From JACPDH01 sp041671505 (GTDB lineage Bacteria; Acidobacteriota; Thermoanaerobaculia; Gp7-AA8), in the NCBI GenBank assembly GCA_041671505.1, contig JBAZBK010000017.1, positions 62,001-126,000 of the forward strand: DNA of 64,000 nucleotides, written 5' to 3'. The position numbers were made by a program, and so were the translations under genes. The notes under the pieces are model-generated. The model ran no database searches. It was not told the DNA's origin and worked only from the letters and a program-made list of their open reading frames with translations. Below are positions 45,162 to 53,923 of the stretch, piece by piece (positions within the stretch are counted from its first letter, which is position 1; each line of letters starts with the position of its first letter).

Positions 45162-46280
45162 TCAGATTTTGAACTTCTGGAAGCTCCACCCCTCCCCGGG
45201 GACCCCTTTGCCCTGCACCAGCACCCTGATCTCGTCCCCGATCCCGTCGGGAAGGACGAGTCGGCGGGCGTTTTCGCGTAAAACCTGAGTCTGGAGCGCC
45301 ACCAGCAGCTCCCGTTCCTCCAGGGGGGCGAACAAGGGGTGGTCGGTGATGCCGATCGAAAGGAGAAAGCGGGCCTGGCGGGTGAAAACGAGCGTGGAGA
45401 AGCCCGTTTCGGCGCCGGCGCGCTCGAGGTCGTCGAAATTCACGTGCGCGGTCAGGTCCTGGCGACCCGGATCGGCGAACAGGTCGCGATGGACCTCGTG
45501 TCCGCGGTAGGCGGCCGCGGTTCCGTACATCCGGATCCGCGGATCGAAAAGCTGTTTCGTCGGAAAGCCGTAATCGAACGTAACGACGAGTCCGCGTTCG
45601 ATCCGCTCGCAGATGTCGCGGTACGCCTCTCCCCACTCCGCCGTGACGTCGGCAAACTGTCCGACGCGGAGCTCGACATCAAGCCGGGCGAAATAGGCGT
45701 CGAGCCCGGGAGGAGCAGGCGTCTCGCACCACTCGAGCCTCCCCTCTTCGAGCCTGACGCCGAGCTCGCGCAACCCGTCTTCACGGCGCACGACGCGGGA
45801 GTAGGGAATCGCGTCGAAGAGCTCGTTCGAAACGACCAGCGTCGTCGCGTCACGCGGTATCGCGTCAAGGGAGGTGGCGAACGTGATCCGGGGCCCGTCT
45901 CGCAGCGCGGCAGGCACGAACGAGAGGCTCCGGTCGATGCCGAAGTAACGCGGCCCCACGCCGCACGAATCGGCGATCGCATGGATGAGGCTGCCGTCGC
46001 CGCAGCCGATGTCGACGATCGCGACGGGCGCCCCCTCCGCGCGGGCCGCGAGCTCGCGCGCGAGCCGGCCTAACGCCCAGCCGAACGTCGGAGAGATCGC
46101 CGGCGAGGTGATGTAATCGGCGTGACGCGCCCGCGATCCCGATCCGCCGGTGTAGTAGCCCCCTTCGGGATGGTAGAGGCAGAGCTCGACATACTCGCGG
46201 AAGGTGATGTCGCGCTCGCGCAGAACGCTCGTCAGAAACGCGGGAGGCTCGCCGGCGCGCGAAGCGGTCATCGGCGACAC
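45162..46280 (-). CDS. MidA/NDUFAF7-family SAM-dependent methyltransferase
   Basis: 372 residues, normal for the family. YHPEGGYYTGGSGSRARHADYITSP-type N-terminal block (in two parts), motif I VDIGCGDGSL, VVSNELFDAIPY, VVTFDYGFP and the late AHVNFDDLERA are characteristic. The mitochondrial member NDUFAF7 dimethylates an arginine of the NuoD homologue and is needed for complex I assembly. Here the gene sits directly upstream of nuoA on the same strand, and NuoD keeps the target motif LHRGTEK, so the same function is likely. A start at ATG 46271 is also possible. Confidence 0.88.
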   Translation of the reverse strand: MSPMTASRAGEPPAFLTSVLRERDITFREYVELCLYHPEGGYYTGGSGSRARHADYITSPAISPTFGWALGRLARELAARAEGAPVAIVDIGCGDGSLIHAIADSCGVGPRYFGIDRSLSFVPAALRDGPRITFATSLDAIPRDATTLVVSNELFDAIPYSRVVRREDGLRELGVRLEEGRLEWCETPAPPGLDAYFARLDVELRVGQFADVTAEWGEAYRDICERIERGLVVTFDYGFPTKQLFDPRIRMYGTAAAYRGHEVHRDLFADPGRQDLTAHVNFDDLERAGAETGFSTLVFTRQARFLLSIGITDHPLFAPLEERELLVALQTQVLRENARRLVLPDGIGDEIRVLVQGKGVPGEGWSFQKFKI

Positions 46281-46467
46281 TCTACCGCACGTCGCCTGAG
46301 CGATATGTGAGGGATGCCACCTCGCATCCGGCCCGAGCGGAGCGCGGTCTACATCTGGTGGCGCGGCGGCGCAGAACGCCCCCGATTCGGGCTTCGCGCT
46401 CTACCCACGGTAGAAAATTTGCCATTCCTCGGACACCGAGGGAACCTCGGGGTCAGGAGGAACGACC

Positions 46468-46668
46468 ATGGGAAACGCTGAACAGAAGGCACGTATCGAA
46501 GCGATGAAGAAAGAGATCGAACGGCGCGGAGGATTTGTCGGCTCGCTCTCGCCGGTATCGGACGACGTACTGGAGATCTTCCTTCGCGACATCATCGACT
46601 GCCCCGACTGCGCCGGCGAGGTGGACGATCCGTTCGTGCCGCGACGGCGCGGCGGACACGGGCACTGA
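46468..46668 (+). CDS. Small Cys-pair protein of unknown function
   Basis: 66 residues. AGGAGG lies seven bases before the ATG, strong support for translation. A charged helical N-terminus (EQKARIEAMKKEIERRGG) leads to an acidic middle with a single CPDC pair and a short His/Gly/Arg tail. One CxxC in so small a protein suggests metal binding by a dimer or a redox pair. No family recognised. It is convergent with the cytochrome gene at 46713. Confidence 0.72.
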   Translation: MGNAEQKARIEAMKKEIERRGGFVGSLSPVSDDVLEIFLRDIIDCPDCAGEVDDPFVPRRRGGHGH

Positions 46669-46712
46669 CGGAGCTCCGTCCGCTCGTCGTGTCTCCGCTC
46701 GCGCGGACGGAT

Positions 46713-47777
46713 CTACTTCGCCCCGAGATCCTCGGCGATCCACGCGCGGATCAACTCCACCGCTTCGCTGTCGACGACGGCAGTGCCGAGCGGAGGCATC
46801 TGCGACGACGGACGGCGTGAGCTCATCCGATAGACGAGGGCGCTCGCCTGCGGCGCGCCGGGCGCGATTCGGCGCGAGCCGTCGTGGTCCGAACCCGGGA
46901 CGACGAACTGTCCTGCCACGTCGATCGAGGTGGCCAGCGCCGGGTCGACGCCCATCGAGCTGAGACCGATCTCGTGCTGCAGGAAGAGCCCCAGCCCGGC
47001 GAGCGGCCCGCGCGAGTTGTGGCAGCTTCCGCAGTTCGCCGAGAGGTAGCCGAGCACCGCGCGCTCGCGCGGCGAGCGAGCTTCGATTCGCGGCGGGTTC
47101 TCGACCAGGTCGGGGCGGCGCGGGTAGAGCAACCCGAACTTCTCGAGCCTGCTGATCGTCAGCGACGTCGCCTGGAGCGGCTTCCGATGCGGCGCGAGAA
47201 GGTCGCGCTCGTCCGAAAGCTGCAGCGCGTTGAATCCGAGCACGGGCGTTCCGCCCGACTCGTGGCACGAGCGGCACTCGGCCTGGCTCGGAATCGAGTG
47301 CCGGGCCCCGCCGCCGATCTCGGCGTGATTGCGGATCCCGACCTCCGGAGCGAGGAACGCCTCGTCCTGCGCGTCGTTCCAGACGTACGAGGCGAACACC
47401 CATTGATCGGCGCGCGCGCGCCAGAGCATGCGCGTCTCGACCTTCTTCCCTCCGAACGCAAACTCCTTCCAGAGCTTCGTGCCGACCGGGAAGATCCAGC
47501 CATCCGTGTTGCGTACGTCGATCGTGGCGCCGTCGGGAAGCCTGATCCAGCGCGCCTTGTCGGCGCCGTCGGTCCAGAGCGGGTACTGAGGCTCGAACGA
47601 AAGATTGCGCGGCGCGATCGTCTCGTTCGTGATGTCGCTGTAGAGCCCCGTCTCCGAGAGTCTCTCGGGAGCGCGAACTGGGGCGGGACGACCCGATCCG
47701 TCAGCGCGACCGACTCCTGCATGGAGCGCCGCGGCGGCAATCAGCGCTGCTGCAATCAAGTTCGATCGTTTGCTCAC
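46713..47777 (-). CDS. Exported diheme c-type cytochrome-like protein
   Basis: 354 residues from GTG 47777, which opens a signal peptide (NLIAAALIAAAALHAGVGRADG). The upstream longer frame runs through a repeat and is not coding. LSETGLYSD and QYPLWTDGADKARWIRLP resemble a conserved exported family (HNE_0200-like) recalled from memory. Two heme c motifs are present: CRSCH (168-172) and CGSCH (249-253); a late SSQMPPLGT supplies a Met ligand candidate. Likely a periplasmic electron carrier or part of a quinoprotein-type dehydrogenase. The next gene upstream also encodes a c-type cytochrome. Confidence 0.82.
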   Translation of the reverse strand: MSKRSNLIAAALIAAAALHAGVGRADGSGRPAPVRAPERLSETGLYSDITNETIAPRNLSFEPQYPLWTDGADKARWIRLPDGATIDVRNTDGWIFPVGTKLWKEFAFGGKKVETRMLWRARADQWVFASYVWNDAQDEAFLAPEVGIRNHAEIGGGARHSIPSQAECRSCHESGGTPVLGFNALQLSDERDLLAPHRKPLQATSLTISRLEKFGLLYPRRPDLVENPPRIEARSPRERAVLGYLSANCGSCHNSRGPLAGLGLFLQHEIGLSSMGVDPALATSIDVAGQFVVPGSDHDGSRRIAPGAPQASALVYRMSSRRPSSQMPPLGTAVVDSEAVELIRAWIAEDLGAK

Positions 47778-47823
47778 GGTGTTCGTTCCTTTCCGGTCGG
47801 GAGTTGACTGAGCGTTCGTTTCG

Positions 47824-47934
47824 TGTGGCGCAGGCACTCCTGCCTGCGCGTCGCCCCGCGGCGCGGGGCGACCGATCGTCGCGGGAACCGGGCGGCGCGT
47901 TGCGCCGCGCGCAGGCAGGAGTGCCTGCGCCACA
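47824..47934. repeat. REPIN-like double hairpin between two cytochrome genes
   Basis: Perfect 27-bp inverted arms at 47824-47850 and 47908-47934 with a 57-bp GC-rich spacer. Each arm folds alone: 9-bp stem gcgcaggca/tgcctgcgc with loop ctcc in the left arm and ggag in the right. Left arm identical to that at 33889. Confidence 0.88.
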
Positions 47935-47978
47935 TCAGCCGGCCCCCGGACGATCATCGCCATCGGTCGTGCCTCTCC

Positions 47979-48530
47979 TTACTTCGCGGCAGCCGGCTCG
48001 ATCGGCTGCGGGACCTTGTTCTTCACCGGCGGAAGCGACTTCAGGTAGGCGAAGATCGCCTTGATGTCCTCGTCGTGCGCGGCGCCGATCATGAACCACG
48101 GCATCGGCGGGAGGATCGGCCGGCCCATGCCGAGGTGACGGCCTGTCTTCATCGTGTCGATGAACTGCTTCTCGCTCCACTTGCCGAGGCCGGTCTCCGG
48201 ATCGGGAGTCAGGTTCGCGGTGAAGCTCACGCCCCACGGGCCGGCCCACGCCGTGTTGGTCCCCGAGACGACGGTGACCCACGGTCCCTCCGGAAGAGCG
48301 GGCGGCGGCGGCATGACGAGCGACTCGGGATGTCCCGTGAGCATCCGCGACATGTCGGGCTCCGGGCCGTTCGCGCCCATCTTGAGCGGCGTGTGGCAGT
48401 CGTTGCAGCCCATGGTGCTCACCAGGTACTTGCCACGCTCCACCTGGGCGTTCGGCTTGTTTGCCTCTCCGAAGGCGGAGAAGGCGGCCATCAGTACGGC
48501 GATCGAGATCAACAGCGTCCGGTGTTTCAT
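47979..48530 (-). CDS. Exported monoheme c-type cytochrome
   Basis: 183 residues from ATG 48530 with GGAG eight bases upstream. A signal peptide (MKHRTLLISIAVLMAAFSAF) precedes a class I-like cytochrome: VERGKYLVSTMGCNDCHTPL holds the heme motif CNDCH, a long Pro/Gly-rich middle follows, and PPMPWFMIGAAHDEDIKAIF supplies the distal Met and final helix. It resembles the cytochrome subunits of periplasmic alcohol/aldehyde dehydrogenases. The pair with the gene at 46713 suggests a joint electron path. Confidence 0.88.
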   Translation of the reverse strand: MKHRTLLISIAVLMAAFSAFGEANKPNAQVERGKYLVSTMGCNDCHTPLKMGANGPEPDMSRMLTGHPESLVMPPPPALPEGPWVTVVSGTNTAWAGPWGVSFTANLTPDPETGLGKWSEKQFIDTMKTGRHLGMGRPILPPMPWFMIGAAHDEDIKAIFAYLKSLPPVKNKVPQPIEPAAAK

Positions 48531-48826
48531 CGAAGTCTCCTCGTTTCGTTTGCGACGGTGTGTCGTTGTTGTGTGCGAGCAACTTACGCACCTGCGGCGG
48601 AGGAGGTTTCTCAATTGCACCTAAACGCTTCATAAGAATTTCCTAAGACGCCGGGGAGCCGGACGGAAGGGGCCCGTTGCGCGATCGCGCTCACGTTTCG
48701 GGCGCCTAGCGCGGCAGGCTCGTCGCGGAATCGGGCACGAAGAGGCAGCGCTTCGCGACGCTCGCGGCTAGACTTGTCCGCACACCACGTACGGCCACTC
48801 ACGATGGTTTCAGGGGAGACGACTCG
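48531..48826. other. 296-bp divergent intergenic region
   Basis: Lies between divergent starts (cytochrome and membrane protein) and should hold their promoters. I see no clear -10/-35 pair, RNA or repeat in it. Confidence 0.4.
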
Positions 48827-49435
48827 ATGAACCTCACTCTGCTGCTCGTCATCGCGATACCGGTGGCGGTCATCGGCGGCTCGGTGCTGCTGGCAATCGT
48901 CGCATCGAGATTCGCATCGCGCGCGCGCGCGCGCCGTGCGGAGAACTTCACCGCGCTCGCCGGCCGCCTCGGCGCAACAGTTACGAACGTGATGTTTCCC
49001 GCGATGAACGGGAACGTGCGTGGACGCGGGTTCCGGCTCGAGACGTCGTCCGTGCGGCGACTCAGGTTCAGCCACGCGAAGATCACGATGCCCGCGGCAA
49101 CTCCGATTCGACTCGAGCTCTATGCGCAGACGTCGAAGATTGCCGCCTCGATGCTCTCCGACATCGAAACGGGCGACCGCAAGTTCGACGACGCGGCGAT
49201 CGTCCGCTCGGACCGAGGCGGCGCCGTGCCGGCGATCCTCGACTCCGGCATCCGCGCCCGACTGCTCGAGCTTGCGTCCCGCGAGTTCCAGTGGCGCCTC
49301 GTGGTGCACGAACGCGAAGCGCTCCTGGAATGGCAGGGTGACTTCGCCTCGGCGGAGATGTCGCAGCGCGCCGGCGCGTGGGTCGAGGTCGTCGCTCTCG
49401 TTGCGGAGGCCTGCGAGCGCGAGGCGTCGTCGTGA
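48827..49435 (+). CDS. Single-pass membrane protein of unknown function
   Basis: 202 residues. One N-terminal helix (LTLLLVIAIPVAVIGGSVLLAI) anchors an alpha/beta domain that follows an Arg-rich stretch (SRARARRAEN). No family recognised; the domain has a mixed pattern reminiscent of small uncharacterised proteins that read a substrate at the membrane, with no catalytic motif. It is convergent with the TPR gene, 13 bp between stops. Confidence 0.75.
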   Translation: MNLTLLLVIAIPVAVIGGSVLLAIVASRFASRARARRAENFTALAGRLGATVTNVMFPAMNGNVRGRGFRLETSSVRRLRFSHAKITMPAATPIRLELYAQTSKIAASMLSDIETGDRKFDDAAIVRSDRGGAVPAILDSGIRARLLELASREFQWRLVVHEREALLEWQGDFASAEMSQRAGAWVEVVALVAEACEREASS

Positions 49436-49448
49436 CCGGCGCGAGGCC

Positions 49449-50777
49449 TCAGTGCGCCCGGCTCTTGCGGACTTCGTCGAAGTAACCGACGAGCTTGGGC
49501 GAGAGGAGCTGCTTGTCGAAGCGGAGCTTCGGGTTCAGCTTGAGCGCGGTCGCGAAGTCCGAGGTCGCCTTGTCGAGCATCGCGTCGTCGCTCCTGGTCA
49601 TCGCCTCGGTGTAGCGGGCAATGCCGCGGATCGCGTACGCCTCGTCGGTGCCGCGCTTGCTTCCGATCAGCGTCGTCGTGATCGTCTCGCACTGCGTGAG
49701 CTGCCCCGACGAGAACGCTCGCCACGCGCTGCGAAGCTCGCGGCGAATCTCCTCGAGCGCCTGCGCCGACGTCGCGGCCGGCATCTCGACCGCTTCGGGC
49801 TGCGCCTTCGCCGCGCGCGCCATCGCGAGCTTCTGGAGGAGCGTTTCCTCGGCCATCGCCACCGACTGACCGACCTTCTGGACGTCGGCCGGCTCGGTCG
49901 CCGCGGCGACCGTTGCACTCCACTGTTCGGCCTGCGCTCGCGCGTTCTGCACGTAGCTCTGCAGCGCCTTATCGTTCTTGAAGCCTTCCTCGGCGTCGTT
50001 GAGCTTCCCGTCGAAGGCATCGAGCTTCACGCCGACCGCCATGCGCGCGTCGACGAGCTCCTTCCGCTTCTGCTCCTCGGCCAGCTTCGCCGGGTCGGAC
50101 TTCGTCGGAGTCACGGGAGGACGCGTCACCGGACGCTGCTGGGCAGCCTTTGCGCTCTTTGCGGCCGATTCGAAGAGCGCCTTCGCACGCTCTGCGCCTT
50201 CGGCGACTTCTTTGTACGCGGCCTGATCGGTCCCGGCCTTGTCGTACGCCTTGATCGCCTCGTCGAGCAGCTTTCTCCCCTTCTGGAAATCGTCCGTCCG
50301 GTCGCCGCCCGGGACCATCATCGCCTCGCCCTGCTTGATCGTCGCCTCGGTGATCGCGCTATCGGCGATCTTGCGCACGTCCGACGCCTCGCGCTGGGCG
50401 CGCCTGACCTTCTCTTCCTGAACTTTCGCCTTCCAGCTGTTGAGCTGCGCGAAGAACGAGGTGTTCCTGATCACGCCCTGCGCCTCGGAGGTCGTGAACT
50501 CCCGCCCCGCTCCGTCGAAGTCGCCTAACTGGAAGAGCGCGATGCCGAGCCAGAAGTGCGGCACGTAAACGAACGATTTCTTTTTGAACACCGCGGGATT
50601 CTGCTCGACCGGCTTCGCGGCGATCGCCCGTTGCATCAGGTCGCGCGTTGCAGCCCAGTCGCGTCGCTCGGCGGCCGCCTGTCCCTTCTCGTAAATGTCG
50701 CCCCAGCCTTCCTCGGCGGCGGACCCTGCAAAGGCAGCGAAAACGAGCAGCACGACCGCAAGAGCGCGCGATTTCAT
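49449..50777 (-). CDS. Exported TPR/coiled-coil protein of the kinase operon
   Basis: 442 residues from ATG 50777, which overlaps the kinase stop as ATGA. A signal peptide (MKSRALAVVLLVFAAFAGSA) is followed by a TPR pair (WGDIYEKGQAAAERRDWAAT and FWLGIALFQLGDFDGAGREF), a long charged helical region with a Pro-rich gap at about 220, and a C-terminal TPR-like pair ending LNPKLRFDKQLLSPKLVGYF. Probably periplasmic and part of a complex with the kinase's outer domain. No enzyme motif. Confidence 0.82.
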   Translation of the reverse strand: MKSRALAVVLLVFAAFAGSAAEEGWGDIYEKGQAAAERRDWAATRDLMQRAIAAKPVEQNPAVFKKKSFVYVPHFWLGIALFQLGDFDGAGREFTTSEAQGVIRNTSFFAQLNSWKAKVQEEKVRRAQREASDVRKIADSAITEATIKQGEAMMVPGGDRTDDFQKGRKLLDEAIKAYDKAGTDQAAYKEVAEGAERAKALFESAAKSAKAAQQRPVTRPPVTPTKSDPAKLAEEQKRKELVDARMAVGVKLDAFDGKLNDAEEGFKNDKALQSYVQNARAQAEQWSATVAAATEPADVQKVGQSVAMAEETLLQKLAMARAAKAQPEAVEMPAATSAQALEEIRRELRSAWRAFSSGQLTQCETITTTLIGSKRGTDEAYAIRGIARYTEAMTRSDDAMLDKATSDFATALKLNPKLRFDKQLLSPKLVGYFDEVRKSRAH

Positions 50778-52510
50778 TTCGCGCCTCCGAACTGGGGATA
50801 CTCGTCGGGACTCGTCTTGCGGAACTGGAACGTGACGAGCTCGACCTCGCCCGACGCGAGCTCGACCGTCTGCACGAGCGGCTTCCCGTCGGGGCCGTTC
50901 ATCGTGAGCTCGTAGCGCCCCGGGGGGAGCTCGAGCGAGGCGGGGGTCACCAGCTTCTCCGCGAGCGTGATGGTCTGTCCGCTCGTGAGATTCTTCACGC
51001 CGGCAAGCTCGCCCCACGGGTAGGCATGGAGGCCGACGCGCGCAGGCGCCACGACCGTCAACTCGCCCCCCGACGTTTCGGGCGCGGTAGCCGTGGCTGC
51101 GACCGGAGGAGGAGGCTCCTCCGACGTTCGTTGCGAAATCATCACGCCGACCACGACAAGCACGATCGCCAGCACGGCGCCGACGCCCCATACCACCAGC
51201 TTGCCTTTGCCCGTCCCGCCCGCCGCGGCCTCCGGCGGAGCCTCGAGCTCGATCGTCCCCTGGCGGGGCACCATCCGCTCGCCCGACATCACGGTGGGAA
51301 TCAGCGCCTGGTTAGGCATCGTCGGAGTGAGCGCGGCGCGCCCGCCGCTCCGCGGGAGCGTCTGCTGCTGCGTCAATCGCTCGTAGGCCGCCTTCGACTC
51401 CTCGTCGGACGGCATCGGCGTCTCTTCGGTGATCGGCTTCTTCCCCGCGCGCGTCGCCGTGTCCTGCATCGAGCCGGGGACGCCGCTCGAGAGCGCACGC
51501 TCCGCGGTCGGCTCGTCGGTGTACGGCACCGCCGCGGGCACCCGCGCCACGTCGTCGAGCGACGGGATGATCTGTTCCAGCGCCCGCGCGAACTCCCGCG
51601 CCGTCGCGAATCGCTTCTCCCGGTCCTTCTCGAGCGCGCGGAAGATCATCGCCTCGAGCTCGGGAGTGATGTTCGTCTCCTCGTCGAGCTCGCGGAAGCT
51701 CCGCGGGCTCTCCGAGGCGTGCATCATCAGATAGCGGTGAGGCGTGTCGGCGACGAAGGGCGGCACGCCGGTGAGCATCTCGTACATCACGACGCCGTAG
51801 GAGTAGAGGTCGGCGCGCCCGTCGATCCGTTCCCCTTTCTTCAGCATCCCCAGGTGCTCGGGCGAGCAGTACTTCCACTTGCCGACGAACATCCCGGTCT
51901 TCGTCTTGTCCTCGGTGGTGTCGCCCCACTGCTTCGCGATACCGAGGTCGATGATCTTCACCCGCTCGTCACCATCCTCGTCGCGGGTGATCATCATGTT
52001 CTCGGGGCTGACGTCGCGATGGACGATGCCGACCTTGTGGATCGCGTCGAGCCCCATGAGCCCCTGGGCCGAGAGTCGGGCCGCATAGCGCGGCGAGAGG
52101 CTCCCTCGCGCGCGGATGATCTCCGCAAGGTTCGTTCCCTCGATGAACTCCCACACCATGTAGTAGGAGCCGTCGGCGAGGGTGGAAAAGTCGAAAAGAG
52201 TCGCGACGTTCGGGTGCTGGATTCGCGTCGCGAGGCGCGCCTCGCGGATGAAGCGCTCGTGCGCGTTCTCTTCGCCCGCGATCGCCGGTCGCATCAGCTT
52301 GATCACCCGGATCTGATTCAGGTGGATGTGGAGGACCTTGTAGACCTCGCCCATCCCGCCCACGCCGAGGCGCGAAATGATCTGGTACTTGCCGTCGATC
52401 GGCTCCTCGAGGTGGCGGCGCAGAAAATCGGTGATCGGCTCCCCGCAGAACGGGCAGGCCTTGAACGTCGCTTCGATCGCCGACTTGCAGTTGATGCAGA
52501 AGAACGCCAC
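50774..52510 (-). CDS. Zinc-ribbon Ser/Thr protein kinase, membrane-spanning
   Basis: 578 residues. An N-terminal zinc ribbon has CINC (5-8) and CPFC (19-22). The Hanks-type kinase (about 43-315) has the Gly loop LGVGGMGEV, Lys71, Glu90, HRD (164-166) in HRDVSPEN, and DLG (188-190) in place of DFG; YCSPEHLG is the activation-segment APE-like block. About 320-435 is a Pro/Thr-rich linker, 438-458 a membrane helix, and the rest an extracytoplasmic beta domain resembling PEGA repeats (LELPPGRYELTMNGPDG). It should sense an outside cue and phosphorylate partners such as the FHA protein encoded 12 bp upstream. Confidence 0.92.
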   Translation of the reverse strand: MAFFCINCKSAIEATFKACPFCGEPITDFLRRHLEEPIDGKYQIISRLGVGGMGEVYKVLHIHLNQIRVIKLMRPAIAGEENAHERFIREARLATRIQHPNVATLFDFSTLADGSYYMVWEFIEGTNLAEIIRARGSLSPRYAARLSAQGLMGLDAIHKVGIVHRDVSPENMMITRDEDGDERVKIIDLGIAKQWGDTTEDKTKTGMFVGKWKYCSPEHLGMLKKGERIDGRADLYSYGVVMYEMLTGVPPFVADTPHRYLMMHASESPRSFRELDEETNITPELEAMIFRALEKDREKRFATAREFARALEQIIPSLDDVARVPAAVPYTDEPTAERALSSGVPGSMQDTATRAGKKPITEETPMPSDEESKAAYERLTQQQTLPRSGGRAALTPTMPNQALIPTVMSGERMVPRQGTIELEAPPEAAAGGTGKGKLVVWGVGAVLAIVLVVVGVMISQRTSEEPPPPVAATATAPETSGGELTVVAPARVGLHAYPWGELAGVKNLTSGQTITLAEKLVTPASLELPPGRYELTMNGPDGKPLVQTVELASGEVELVTFQFRKTSPDEYPQFGGAK

Positions 52511-52521
52511 GCGTCGTTTCG

Positions 52522-53649
52522 TCAGCCCAGCAGGCGCCGGACCGCGGTCTCCTCCGTCCTCGAGATGTAATTCGTCAGCAAGTGTCTGAGCTCCGAGTAC
52601 GAGAGCAGGTCCGCGATCCTCGGTGTGACACGGATCAGCTGCACCCTCACTCCTATCCCGTCAGCCTCGGAAATCATCCTCCCCAGTGATGCGAGCCCTT
52701 CACGATCGATCCCGATCAGGTAACCGAGATCGATCAGCAGAAGCCGCGCCGAGCGAAGCTCCCGCCGCAGCTGTTCTTCGAACTTCTGGAACGTCTTCAC
52801 GCCGAGAAATCCGATCACGTCGACCGCGGCCACGCGCGGATTGAAACAGCCGCGCGGTGATACTGCAAGGTCGAAGTTGGGCGACGCCTCGCCCGGCATC
52901 GTCGGCGCCCTCCCCGCCGGCTGCGTCGCCGGACAGAGAAAGACGACCTCTTCGTCGCAGATCCGGATCACGTCGCCGTCGCGGAGCGTCACGCTGTCGC
53001 CGAACGAGAGCTCGTGCTCGTTCACCTGCAACGGGTTCTTCTGCGAGAGGCGCCGGATCACGTAACTCGACGCGCCCGAGGTGATGAGCGCGTGCTGCCT
53101 CGAGATGTCGGGCGCCGCGAGGCGCAGATCGCACTCGGGGGCGCGGCCGACGAGCGCCCGCCCGCGGAAGACCAGCGATCGAAGCTCGCCCGCCTGTGAG
53201 ATTGCCCTCAGCTCCGCGGCGGGAAGCTCGACGGGTGCCGCCTGCACGCTCTGATGCTCGGCCGTCTCCTGCACCGTCTCGTCCAGAGCCAGCGGCCGGT
53301 CGACCGCGGTCCTCGCGAACAGGTCGATGCCGGGCGAAGCCAGCTGTTCCGTTCCGCTTCGCACCACTGGAATCAGCGTGATGTGGTAGCCCGCGACACG
53401 AAGCACTGTTTCGCGCTCGAAGCGAAGCGTCGAGATGCGGCCCCCTTCCCAGAAGGTGCCGTTCGAGCTCTGGTCGAACACGCGAAACCCCTGGTCGGGA
53501 TCGTTCCTGACGACGAGATGCCTCGACGACACCTGCGCGTCGTCGATGACGACGTCGTTCTCCGGGAGGCGCCCGATCGAAATCGTCGTGCGCGAAAAGA
53601 GGCGGTCGTCGAGCACCTTGCCGTCGCGCTCGACGACGATGCGAAGCAT
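52522..53649 (-). CDS. FHA-FHA-STAS signalling protein
   Basis: 375 residues from ATG 53649, chosen because GAGG lies five bases upstream and the first strand of the FHA fold begins at once; ATG 53679 or GTG 53694 would add a leader. FHA domain 1 (about 1-95) has IGR (25-27), SSRH (41-44) and Asn63; FHA 2 (about 145-240) has VGR and SRQH (183-186). Both keep the phosphothreonine-binding Arg/Ser residues. About 270-360 is a STAS-like domain with LLLIDLGYLIGIDREGLASL. Two phosphopeptide readers plus an anti-sigma-antagonist-like module make a likely hub for the kinase downstream. Confidence 0.85.
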   Translation of the reverse strand: MLRIVVERDGKVLDDRLFSRTTISIGRLPENDVVIDDAQVSSRHLVVRNDPDQGFRVFDQSSNGTFWEGGRISTLRFERETVLRVAGYHITLIPVVRSGTEQLASPGIDLFARTAVDRPLALDETVQETAEHQSVQAAPVELPAAELRAISQAGELRSLVFRGRALVGRAPECDLRLAAPDISRQHALITSGASSYVIRRLSQKNPLQVNEHELSFGDSVTLRDGDVIRICDEEVVFLCPATQPAGRAPTMPGEASPNFDLAVSPRGCFNPRVAAVDVIGFLGVKTFQKFEEQLRRELRSARLLLIDLGYLIGIDREGLASLGRMISEADGIGVRVQLIRVTPRIADLLSYSELRHLLTNYISRTEETAVRRLLG

Positions 53650-53749
53650 GGGGACCTCGACTCTCACGGGAGTGGGCATGACGGTAATACTCACGATTCT
53701 ACCCGCGCGGCCGCAATTCGTGGTGTTCGTGGTGGAAGCGCCTCTCGTG

Positions 53750-53847
53750 GCGGAGGCGTCCCCGCCTCCGCGGCGGCGCGCCAGCGCTGCATGCCCTCGA
53801 CGACAGTGCCGCTACCGCGCGGCACCGCAACGGCGGGAGGCCGTCGC
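53750..53847. repeat. Divergent REPIN-like double hairpin
   Basis: The left hairpin 53750-53771 is a perfect 9-bp stem gcggaggcg/cgcctccgc with loop tccc, the same plan as at 33893 but with two paired changes. The right hairpin 53827-53847 pairs at 7 of 8 positions around gggag. Lies in the gap between divergent genes, which otherwise shows nothing clear. Confidence 0.6.
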
Positions 53848-53923
53848 CACTACGGCATGCGGACCTGCGCCTCGAGGAGGAATGCAGGCCCTGATCGCCC
53901 CTCCGTAACGCTATGATCTCGTC

